From JADFGZ01 sp965222345 (GTDB taxonomy: Bacteria; Acidobacteriota; Terriglobia; 2-12-FULL-54-10): DNA of 64,000 nucleotides. The position numbers were made by a program, and so were the translations under genes. Of this stretch, positions 24,132 to 30,384 are shown one piece after another. Below the pieces are notes generated by a model. That model did not search any database and was not told the origin of the DNA. It worked only from the letters and a program-made list of their open reading frames with translations. Positions within the stretch are counted from its first letter, which is position 1, and each line of letters begins with the position of its first letter. The stretch covers positions 1,612,001 to 1,676,000 of the forward strand of contig CBDCTS010000007.1 in assembly GCA_965222345.1 (NCBI GenBank), written 5' to 3'.

Positions 24132-25115
24132 ATGACCTTCGAGAATCTGCGATGGCTTTTTTGGGCAGTGCCTTTGCTGGCGCTCCTGGTCGGGGTGCGC
24201 TTCTGGAGAAGGCATTACTGGGGCCACTCTCTGGTGGAGTACGTGCGGGAGCACATGGGCGGCTTGAATCCCCTGTTCCGGATGCCTGTGCTGCTGGAAG
24301 CCCTGGCCGTGGGTTTTCTGCTGGTGGCGCTTCTGGGTCCCGTCTATCCCTTCGTTTTGCAGCGGATCGAGCGAGGCGGACTCCAGATTTTATTTGTCCT
24401 GGACCTTTCCCAGAGCATGGAAGAAGGGCTGCGGCCGCCGGGGAGTCGGTCTGCCACTCCGCCGCCGCCTCCCGGAGTAGATGGGACCAGGAGCAAGATG
24501 ACGGCTGTGAAGGCCAGCGCGGTCGAATTCGTGCGCAAGCGCCCCGGCGATGCCATCGGCTTGGCCGTTTTCTCCAACAATGCCTATCTGGTCACCCCGG
24601 CCACGTTCGATCACGGCAGCCTTGAGCAATACCTTCATCTGGTGAACTCCCAGACTTTGGTGAATGAAGGTTTTACCGCTATCGGCGAGGGCCTGTACAC
24701 AGCCAATCGGTTTTTTGATTTCAATGAGCAGCAAGGAGGCCGGCGCAAAGGGCAGATTATCATCCTGTTCAGCGACGGCGATCAGAACTACGGCCGGGAC
24801 CCGATGGAGCAAATCGAGAAGGCGCGGACGGAAAGCACTCGCATCTATTTCATCGGCGTTGCGCTGGAACAAGGCGCGGCCCAGCAGATCGTCGATGGAG
24901 TCCAAGCGACCGGGGGCCGGTATTTTGATGTTTCCAGCCCGCAGCACCTGGAAGATGCTTTTCTAGAGATCGATCAAACCGAGAAAGGCCGCTTCTACAC
25001 GCTCCAGTTGGTGCGGCATCAGCCAGCCTACTTCGTCTTCGTTTTGCTGGCGTTGCTGGCGCTGGCTCTGCGAATGATCCTCAACGGAATTCCTCACTTC
25101 GTGGAAATCAGCTGA
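24132..25115 (+). CDS. VWA-domain membrane protein (BatA-like), last gene of operon
   Basis: A 327-residue protein with N-terminal membrane helices (WLFWAVPLLALLVGVRFW and LLEALAVGFLLVALLGPVYP), a VWA domain and a C-terminal helix (YFVFVLLALLALALRMIL). The MIDAS is DLSQSMEEG near residue 95, with FTAIGEGL and FSDGDQNYG downstream. A proline-rich insert (ATPPPPPGVDG) follows the MIDAS, which is unusual. It is a paralogue of the protein at 20042. The operon carries one VWA gene on each side of moxR-DUF58. Confidence 0.88.
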   Translation: MTFENLRWLFWAVPLLALLVGVRFWRRHYWGHSLVEYVREHMGGLNPLFRMPVLLEALAVGFLLVALLGPVYPFVLQRIERGGLQILFVLDLSQSMEEGLRPPGSRSATPPPPPGVDGTRSKMTAVKASAVEFVRKRPGDAIGLAVFSNNAYLVTPATFDHGSLEQYLHLVNSQTLVNEGFTAIGEGLYTANRFFDFNEQQGGRRKGQIIILFSDGDQNYGRDPMEQIEKARTESTRIYFIGVALEQGAAQQIVDGVQATGGRYFDVSSPQHLEDAFLEIDQTEKGRFYTLQLVRHQPAYFVFVLLALLALALRMILNGIPHFVEIS

Positions 25116-25298
25116 TTTTCTTCTGCGGTTGCTCCCGTTCGAAGCCTGCAAACCGCCGGACAACTTCCGGAGAGCATTCCCGTTACTAAAATCCAGAGCT
25201 ACCCCTAGCTGCCCTCCGCTCGAAGGCTCCGGGCCGCAGGGCGGTGGCGTCTCGGAGGGATTCCTCGGCAACGCACTTTACGGCAACTTTGAAAATAG

Positions 25299-25655
25299 CT
25301 AACGGGGAGGGGAACTTTCCGGGGAAGGCGAATCCGGCTGCTCCACCGGCGGGAGGGTCACTACCACGTCGTTGGGACGTCCCATGCGAAGCTGCTCGCG
25401 GGCCACTTCCTCAATGGCCTGCGGGTCGCTGCGCAAGGCTTTGATTTTGTGGGTGAGCCGCAGGTTGTCCTCTTTCAGCTTTTCGATTTCCTCATCCAGA
25501 GCCTGAATCTGGAGATGGCGCTGGCGGCGAGTGAGATACCCGTTTTCTCCCGCAATCTCATGGATAGTGAGCAACAGAAGCGCCAAGCCACACCCGGCAA
25601 TCCACAGATACCGCTTGGCCCGCCGTTTTTTGCTTGCTGGAATGGAAGATCGCAT
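25299..25655 (-). CDS. ftsB: Septum formation initiator FtsB/DivIC
   Basis: A 118-residue protein with a short basic N-terminus (SSIPASKKRRAKRYL), a single membrane helix (WIAGCGLALLLLTIHEI) and a coiled coil (LQIQALDEEIEKLKEDNLRL). The end of the domain carries RSDPQAIEEVAREQLRMGRP followed by DVVV, which is the FtsB/DivIC signature (the E.ARE.LGM pattern). It joins FtsL and FtsQ/DivIB in the divisome. The tail (PPVEQPDSPSPESSPPR) is proline-rich. The ATG at 25655 is chosen because homology starts there. The remnant of a phosphoglucomutase gene lies directly upstream. Confidence 0.85.
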   Translation of the reverse strand: MRSSIPASKKRRAKRYLWIAGCGLALLLLTIHEIAGENGYLTRRQRHLQIQALDEEIEKLKEDNLRLTHKIKALRSDPQAIEEVAREQLRMGRPNDVVVTLPPVEQPDSPSPESSPPR

Positions 25656-25657
25656 GA

Positions 25658-26044
25658 ACCGAACAGGAATCGCAGCGCTGCTCCAGGCAACTCTTCCAGG
25701 TCCCTTTCGGCCTGGGCCGCGCAATGGAGTCGGCAAACGGGTTCTGCGCCCGAAAGCCGCAACAGGACCCCTCAGCCGTCACTCTGCAGCAGCTTGAGCC
25801 CGTCCGCGCGGAGCGTTTTCACCACTCGCCGCCCCGCAAAACTACTGTACTCTGGTTTACTCCTTTCCACAAAGCGCTTTTCACGGTTTCCTTCAATGGA
25901 ACATCCCGGCGGCCCCGATAGTAGCTGCCCGGCTTGCTGTGGCAGAAAGCAGCGGATGCCGTGGCGCGCCGGAAGCCGGGCCGGCATTGCCGCGAATTTT
26001 TCCGAGAGGAAGCGTGTATCATAACCCACGGTCAGCGATGGGCC
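25658..26044 (-). pseudogene. Phosphoglucomutase/phosphomannomutase remnant
   Basis: The minus strand carries pieces of an alpha-D-phosphohexomutase in one frame. About 26033-25960 reads LTVGYDTRFLSEKFAA and HGIRCFLP, from domain 1. Then it jumps to the C-terminal part: FVERSKPEYSSFAGRRVVKT, RADGLKLLQSDG, an in-frame TGA at 25772-25774 in place of the usual Trp, and VLLRLSGAEPVCRLH (the RLSGTEP phosphate loop, with Thr changed to Ala). The active-site serine and metal domains, some 300 residues, are missing. So the gene has a large internal deletion plus a stop. It lies directly before ftsB. Confidence 0.75.
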
Positions 26045-26099
26045 AGCGTCCCGGGACGGGCGAGCCGGATTCGTGCTTGCGTTGAGGAGGTTTAGGACA

Positions 26100-26429
26100 A
26101 TGACCGATAAGATCGTGGTGATGGTCACCGGCGGCAGCGCCAGGGAATGCAAACGGATCGCCCGCAGGCTCCTCGAAAAGCGGCTGGTGGCCTGCGTCAA
26201 TCTGTTGCCGCGGATTCGCTCCCTCTACCGCTGGCAGGGAAAGATCGCCGACGAACCGGAATATCTGATGATCCTCAAGTCCAGCCGCGAGCTATTCCCC
26301 GAGCTGCGCAAGGAGGTGGAGAAGCACCACAGCTATTCCGTCCCGGAGGTGATCGCGCTGCCGATCATCGACGGCGCCCCGAACTATCTCAACTGGGTCG
26401 CCGAGTGCGTCAGTCCTTCCGAGGGCTAG
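26100..26429 (+). CDS. cutA: CutA divalent cation tolerance protein
   Basis: A 109-residue CutA1 protein, a small trimer of ferredoxin-like fold linked to divalent-cation tolerance. It shows the family blocks ARRLLEKRLVACVNLLPRIR, SLYRWQGKIADEPEYLMILK and HHSYSVPEVIALPIIDGAPN. ATG 26100 has GAGGAGG upstream. It converges with the flavin-binding gene on the other strand, and the ends overlap by 20 bases. Confidence 0.93.
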   Translation: MTDKIVVMVTGGSARECKRIARRLLEKRLVACVNLLPRIRSLYRWQGKIADEPEYLMILKSSRELFPELRKEVEKHHSYSVPEVIALPIIDGAPNYLNWVAECVSPSEG

Positions 26430-26913
26430 CTCCCTCTGCCGGCATCTCCAGCATCTCGCGGTGCCCGAAGCCGCGGCTGTTGTCCAGATACCACACTGCC
26501 CGGGGAACGATGCGATAGAGGCGGATTCCGGCCAGCTTGCGCTGCACCGCCCCCTGCAGCGGCCCTTCCCGGAAGAATTGCTTCACAAAGGGAAATTTTT
26601 TCATGTAAATCTTCCAGAACTGCGCCTGCATTTTCAGACCTCGCAGCCGCTCGGCCCGGCCTTCCAGTTGAATGCCGCGAATCTGCTTCCAGTCGCGGTA
26701 ATCCTCGTGGATCGCCGCGCTGACCTCCGCGTTGGCAGCCATGTTGACGCCGTGGCGGGAGCGCGGATTGGAGAAAAAGTAGAGGTCCAGCCCGTCGCTG
26801 GCGTAAAAGACGGCCGCCGCCCAGGGGACGTCCTTGGCACAGGATGCAATGGTCATGACGTTGTGCGTCTCCAGGTATTCCAGAATATCGCGGCGGAGTT
26901 GGTCAGGGTCCAT
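26410..26913 (-). CDS. Pyridoxamine 5'-phosphate oxidase-like flavin/deazaflavin protein
   Basis: A 167-residue split-barrel protein. The pattern VMTIASCAKDVPWAAAVFYA, DLYFFSNPRSRHGVNMAANA and IRGIQLEGRAERL is that of the PNPOx-like family, which binds FMN, F420 or haem. As the genome makes F420, an F420-dependent reductase role is possible, but the residues that separate FMN and F420 binding cannot be judged here. The C-terminus, VPRAVWYLDNSRGFGHREML, is typical of YhbP-like members. No further partner genes are visible. Confidence 0.75.
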   Translation of the reverse strand: MDPDQLRRDILEYLETHNVMTIASCAKDVPWAAAVFYASDGLDLYFFSNPRSRHGVNMAANAEVSAAIHEDYRDWKQIRGIQLEGRAERLRGLKMQAQFWKIYMKKFPFVKQFFREGPLQGAVQRKLAGIRLYRIVPRAVWYLDNSRGFGHREMLEMPAEGASPRKD

Positions 26914-26953
26914 TGAAAGGTCTTTCAGGTTGATTGGGTATGGAGGATGCAGT

Positions 26954-28093
26954 TCAAATCCCCTCCAGCGCCTGTTCCAAGTCCCCGATCAGGTCGTCCA
27001 CGTCCTCAATCCCCACCGAGAGCCGGATCAGTCCCTGGGTGATGCCGATCCGCTGGCGTTGCTCTTCCTGAAGATAGGCGTGGCTCATGGTGGCGGGATG
27101 AGTGATCAGCGTCTCCACTCCGCCCAGGCTCTCGGCCAGCAAGCACAGCCGGACGCGGTTCAGCACCGCGCGCGCGTTCTCAAGCGATCCGGTCTCAAAC
27201 GACATCATCCCGCCAAACCCGGACATCTGTTTCTTGGCCAGCTCGTGCTGGGGATGCTGCGGCAGTCCGGGATAGTGGACCTTTTTCACTTTGGGATGAC
27301 GGTTCAGGTACTCGGCCACCGCCTTGGCGTTGGCGCTGTGCTGTCGCATCCGAACGGCCAGCGTCTTGACCCCCCGCAGCACCAGCCAGGCATCCATGGG
27401 TCCCATCACGGCCCCGGCGGCATTCTGAATGAACTGCAGCCGGGCGGCGTCTTCTTCCCCAGCCGCGACCACCACGCCGCCCACGCCGTCGCTGTGGCCG
27501 TTCAGGTACTTGGTGGTGGAATGCACCACGATGTCGGCTCCCATCTCCAGGGGTCTTTGGTAAAAGGGCGAGAGGAAGGTGTTGTCCACCACCAACTGAA
27601 CTCGGCTCTGCCGGGTGATGGCCGCAATCGCCGAGAGGTCCGAGACGATCATGAGAGGATTGGTGGGCGTCTCGACAAACACCATCCGAGTGTTTGGCCG
27701 CAGCGCCTCCCGAACGCGGCTGGCGGAACTGGTGTCCACATAAGTATAATCCAGTCCATACTTTTGCACGATGAAATCCAGCAAGCGCGGCGTTCCTCCA
27801 TAGGCCCCGTCCGTGCAGATGACATGGTCTCCGCTCTTCAGCAAGGTGAAGACGGCATGGATGGCGGCCATCCCGGAGGCAAAAGCCAGCCCGCCGTGCC
27901 CCCCTTCCAGCACTGCCATGTTCCGCTCCAGGGCGGCCCGCGTAGGATTGCCGGTGCGGGAATACTCATACCCCTTATGCTTCCCCAATTCCTCCTGCAC
28001 GTAGGTGGAGGTTTGATGGATGGGAACGACGACGGCCCCGGTGGAGGGGTCCGGTTCCTGTCCGGCATGAATCGCGTCTGTTGAAAAACCCAT
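26954..28093 (-). CDS. metB: Cystathionine gamma-synthase/lyase family PLP enzyme
   Basis: A 379-residue Cys/Met metabolism PLP enzyme. It has YSRTGNPTRAALERNMAVLE, FASGMAAIHAVFTLLKSGDH, ADIVVHSTTKYLNGHSDGVG with the PLP lysine near residue 197, and a C-terminal ESLGGVETLITHPATMSHAY. These are conserved in cystathionine gamma-synthase (MetB) and gamma-lyase. The two activities cannot be separated reliably by motif, so metB is a tentative symbol. The start at 28093 is where homology begins; the frame stays open for 24 more codons. No SAM riboswitch or T-box is seen upstream. Confidence 0.88.
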   Translation of the reverse strand: MGFSTDAIHAGQEPDPSTGAVVVPIHQTSTYVQEELGKHKGYEYSRTGNPTRAALERNMAVLEGGHGGLAFASGMAAIHAVFTLLKSGDHVICTDGAYGGTPRLLDFIVQKYGLDYTYVDTSSASRVREALRPNTRMVFVETPTNPLMIVSDLSAIAAITRQSRVQLVVDNTFLSPFYQRPLEMGADIVVHSTTKYLNGHSDGVGGVVVAAGEEDAARLQFIQNAAGAVMGPMDAWLVLRGVKTLAVRMRQHSANAKAVAEYLNRHPKVKKVHYPGLPQHPQHELAKKQMSGFGGMMSFETGSLENARAVLNRVRLCLLAESLGGVETLITHPATMSHAYLQEEQRQRIGITQGLIRLSVGIEDVDDLIGDLEQALEGI

Positions 28094-28256
28094 GGTGGAT
28101 TCCCTAGTCTTTAGTTTTTTGGCGCCGACCGATCCCCGGCCCCTCGGTCGCACTTCCTGCCGCAAACAGGGGGCCGGAAATTAGAAAATTGCTTCAGGAC
28201 TATACCTTTTTCTGCCGGCTGTAGTAAAATATGCCCCGTCCGGTGGGAGGAACTCC

Positions 28257-28628
28257 ATGCGAAATTTGACCTTTGTGGGAGTGCTGCTGGCGGTTCTGGC
28301 AGCCAACCTGCCTGCGGCAGACGAGGCGACCACCTCTAGTCTGAAACTTCAGGTCGTGACCAGCGAAAGCAAGAAGCCCGTGCCCAACGCCCACGTGGTG
28401 GTTCGTTTTGTGCAGAAGAGACTCCTCAGAGACAAACGCTCCAGTTGGGAGACCAAAACCAACCGGAAGGGTTTCGTTGTGCTGAACAAAGTTCCCCACG
28501 GCACCATACAGGTCCAGATCATTGCACGGGGCTATCAAACCTACGGAAATGAGCACGAGATCAGCAAGCCGAACGAGGAATTAACCATACTGCTGAATCC
28601 CCCGCAGAGCCAGCACTCCGCTTACTGA
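28257..28628 (+). CDS. Secreted protein with carboxypeptidase-regulatory-like domain
   Basis: A 123-residue protein with a signal peptide (MRNLTFVGVLLAVLAANLPA then A) and one beta-sandwich domain: LKLQVVTSESKKPVPNAHVV, ETKTNRKGFVVLNKVPHGTI and QVQIIARGYQTYGNE. The pattern (P+.A.V.....T...G...L..+P.G...I.....GY) is that of carboxypeptidase-regulatory-like/CnaB-type domains, common in acidobacterial envelope proteins. GGGAGG precedes the ATG with good spacing. The function is unknown. The C-terminus ends soon after the domain. Confidence 0.75.
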   Translation: MRNLTFVGVLLAVLAANLPAADEATTSSLKLQVVTSESKKPVPNAHVVVRFVQKRLLRDKRSSWETKTNRKGFVVLNKVPHGTIQVQIIARGYQTYGNEHEISKPNEELTILLNPPQSQHSAY

Positions 28629-29226
28629 AAACGCAGGCTTCCCCGAAACGGCCACTCGTTCATTCTTTTCCCGCATTCTTTGCATTGCCTTGCCCACATC
28701 GGCTGGGAAAAGCTCCCATAGTCTTGCGAGTCCATTTTTTAGGCTCCACAATTGTTGCTAACCTATTCAATTCTAGCCACATAAAAGCTTTTTATCGGCA
28801 GTGCTGCACTTTGGTGCACTTTGCACTAAGCAACGTTAATAAAGAGATTAGAGAAAATTACCCATGATTTTCCACATAGTTTTCCACAACACCGTTGGAA
28901 AAATTGCCAGCTTGCTCAGCACATTCGGTTGATGGAGGCAAGGAAATAACCATCGCCAATCTTCCCGCACTTGTATTCTCACGCCTCCGAAACACTGCAT
29001 GGTTTCTGCAATTTTCATTTTTCCCCTAATTTCGTCTCTCGCGGTGTTATACTAGCGCAAGTATTTGAGAAAGTCGGTTTGCTTGAAACCATACACGCCA
29101 GACGTTTGCTTCCTGCCTAGTTGACTCCATCAAATGCAAATAGCCGTTACGGGGGCAAGCCGCTCTATGGCTGGCTGACCTGACCGCTTCACAAGAGCGG
29201 TGCGGCAAACTTAAGGAGAAAATAGA
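28629..29226. promoter_or_regulatory. Long non-coding region and structured leader of the RRM gene
   Basis: No gene is seen in about 600 bases. TATACT at 29048-29053 is a possible -10. The 170 bases after it would form the leader of the RRM-protein gene. In this leader, GCCGC (29159-29163) can pair with GCGGC (29202-29206), enclosing a hairpin ACCGCT/AGCGGT at 29183-29201, just before AAGGAGA. This may be an autoregulatory or cold-responsive leader. It matches no riboswitch that I recognise. Confidence 0.45.
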
Positions 29227-29544
29227 ATGAAGAACTTGTTTGTAGGAAACCTGAGTTTCCAAACCACGGAAGATGAACTGCGGTCGGTCTTTGAGCCGTA
29301 TGGAGAAATTACGCGTCTGCAAGTGATGACGGACCGCGACACAGGACGGGCCCGAGGCTTCGCTTTCGTGGAATTGACCGATGACGATGAAGCAGCCAAG
29401 GCAATTACGGAGTTGAATGGCAAAGAACTGGACGGTCGCGCCTTGAACGTGAATGAAGCGCGTCCCAAGCCGGAGCGCAGCGGGCCGAGGGGCGGAGGAG
29501 GCCGCGGTGGTGGCGGCTACCAATCACGCGAATCGCGCTGGTAG
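29227..29544 (+). CDS. RRM-domain RNA-binding protein with glycine-rich tail
   Basis: A 105-residue protein with one RNA recognition motif. RNP2 is LFVGNL (residues 4-9) and RNP1 is RGFAFVEL near 42-49; both have the aromatic residues that stack on RNA. The C-terminal 20 residues are rich in Gly and Arg (GPRGGGGRGGGGYQ). Such single-RRM proteins of cyanobacteria and other bacteria are often cold-induced. AAGGAG lies before the ATG. A hairpin follows the gene. Confidence 0.92.
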   Translation: MKNLFVGNLSFQTTEDELRSVFEPYGEITRLQVMTDRDTGRARGFAFVELTDDDEAAKAITELNGKELDGRALNVNEARPKPERSGPRGGGGRGGGGYQSRESRW

Positions 29545-29563
29545 CAAGCAACGAAATTCCTCT

Positions 29564-29585
29564 GGGGGCGATTCCCGTCGCCCCC
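29564..29585. terminator. Strong intergenic hairpin without a T-run
   Basis: GGGGGCGA at 29564-29571 pairs perfectly with TCGCCCCC at 29578-29585 around a 6-base loop. No T-run follows. It may end or stabilise the RRM mRNA 3' end, or separate expression of the RRM gene from the small gene at 29608. Confidence 0.5.
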
Positions 29586-29607
29586 AACACCATCTCAGGA
29601 GGGGCCT

Positions 29608-29790
29608 ATGGCAACCAGGGCACGGACCACGTTTCAAAAGCGGCAGAAAGAGTTGGCGAGGAAAGAAAAACGACAAATGAAAGAGGAACGCCGGGCGCAA
29701 AGAAAACTTGCGCACGAAGGTGAGGCTACGACCGAGAAGCCAATCCCCCCTTCAGAGTTGGAACCGGAGATCGAATCGCAGGCGACGTGA
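29608..29790 (+). CDS. Small basic conserved protein
   Basis: A 60-residue protein, MATRARTTFQKRQKELARKE followed by KRQMKEERRAQRKL and an acidic tail (PSELEPEIESQAT). I recognise similar small lysine/arginine-rich proteins from acidobacterial genomes but know of no function. The first 35 residues are probably one charged helix. CAGGAGG precedes the ATG. Location after the RRM gene suggests a role linked to RNA or ribosomes, but this is a guess. Confidence 0.7.
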   Translation: MATRARTTFQKRQKELARKEKRQMKEERRAQRKLAHEGEATTEKPIPPSELEPEIESQAT

Positions 29791-29963
29791 GCCCGCCGTC
29801 CGCGTCAGCATAAGGTGTTCTACTGTGCAGGCTTTGGTCCGGGTGTAGTGGCACGGTTCGGCTGGGTTTTCTTGTTAGCTACAGAGAGTTTGCAGGACGG
29901 CAACCCGGCAGAATCCGGCTGCAGTCGAACGGAAGCCGCAAAGCTGTTCATAAGGATGCGTAG

Positions 29964-30257
29964 ATGAGTATCCTAATACAGTATGAGGGTTTGGTTGTTG
30001 CAGGCACTTCTCGCGATTATAATTTCGTCGTGATTGACGCCCTACGGGAATCCCGCCAGTTCACTGTCAAGGTTTCATTGGATTTGTTTCGCTCGACCTC
30101 CTTGCAATACCAGGACGGCCCATCGATTTGCTTTGAGCTAGTGCAGAAGGAACTGGATAGCGAAACCCAAGAGTCGCTCGCCGAATCCAGCCTGAACATC
30201 GGCGAGCAGGATATACGGGAATACATAGAACGGCACTATCGTCGCAAACGCTCCTAA
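29964..30257 (+). CDS. Hypothetical protein, 97 residues
   Basis: I do not recognise this family. The protein begins MSILIQYEGLVVAGTSRDYN and continues FVVIDALRESRQFTVKVSLD, alternating hydrophobic residues that suggest a beta-sheet in the first half. The second half is helical (LVQKELDSETQESLAESSL) and ends in a basic RHYRRKRS. No signal peptide or membrane segment is seen. No strong ribosome binding site is visible before the ATG, so the start is tentative. Confidence 0.5.
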   Translation: MSILIQYEGLVVAGTSRDYNFVVIDALRESRQFTVKVSLDLFRSTSLQYQDGPSICFELVQKELDSETQESLAESSLNIGEQDIREYIERHYRRKRS

Positions 30258-30384
30258 GCAGGAACCTCTCCGCCACGCTCCTCCCGATTGATCCATCTGG
30301 TGCCCTGAATCTGTTTTCTTTTGGGACCGCTGCCGACCTTGTGAGGCAACCATAGCAATTCGCGGCCTTTTTAGGATGACGACC

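Noticed and set aside
25449..26024. 191-codon plus-strand frame between ftsB and cutA
   Set aside because: It is antisense to ftsB and to the phosphohexomutase remnant; the protein has no recognisable pattern.
28900..29220. Known riboswitch in the RRM leader
   Set aside because: The stems do not match the conserved cores of TPP, SAM, cobalamin, glycine or FMN riboswitches.
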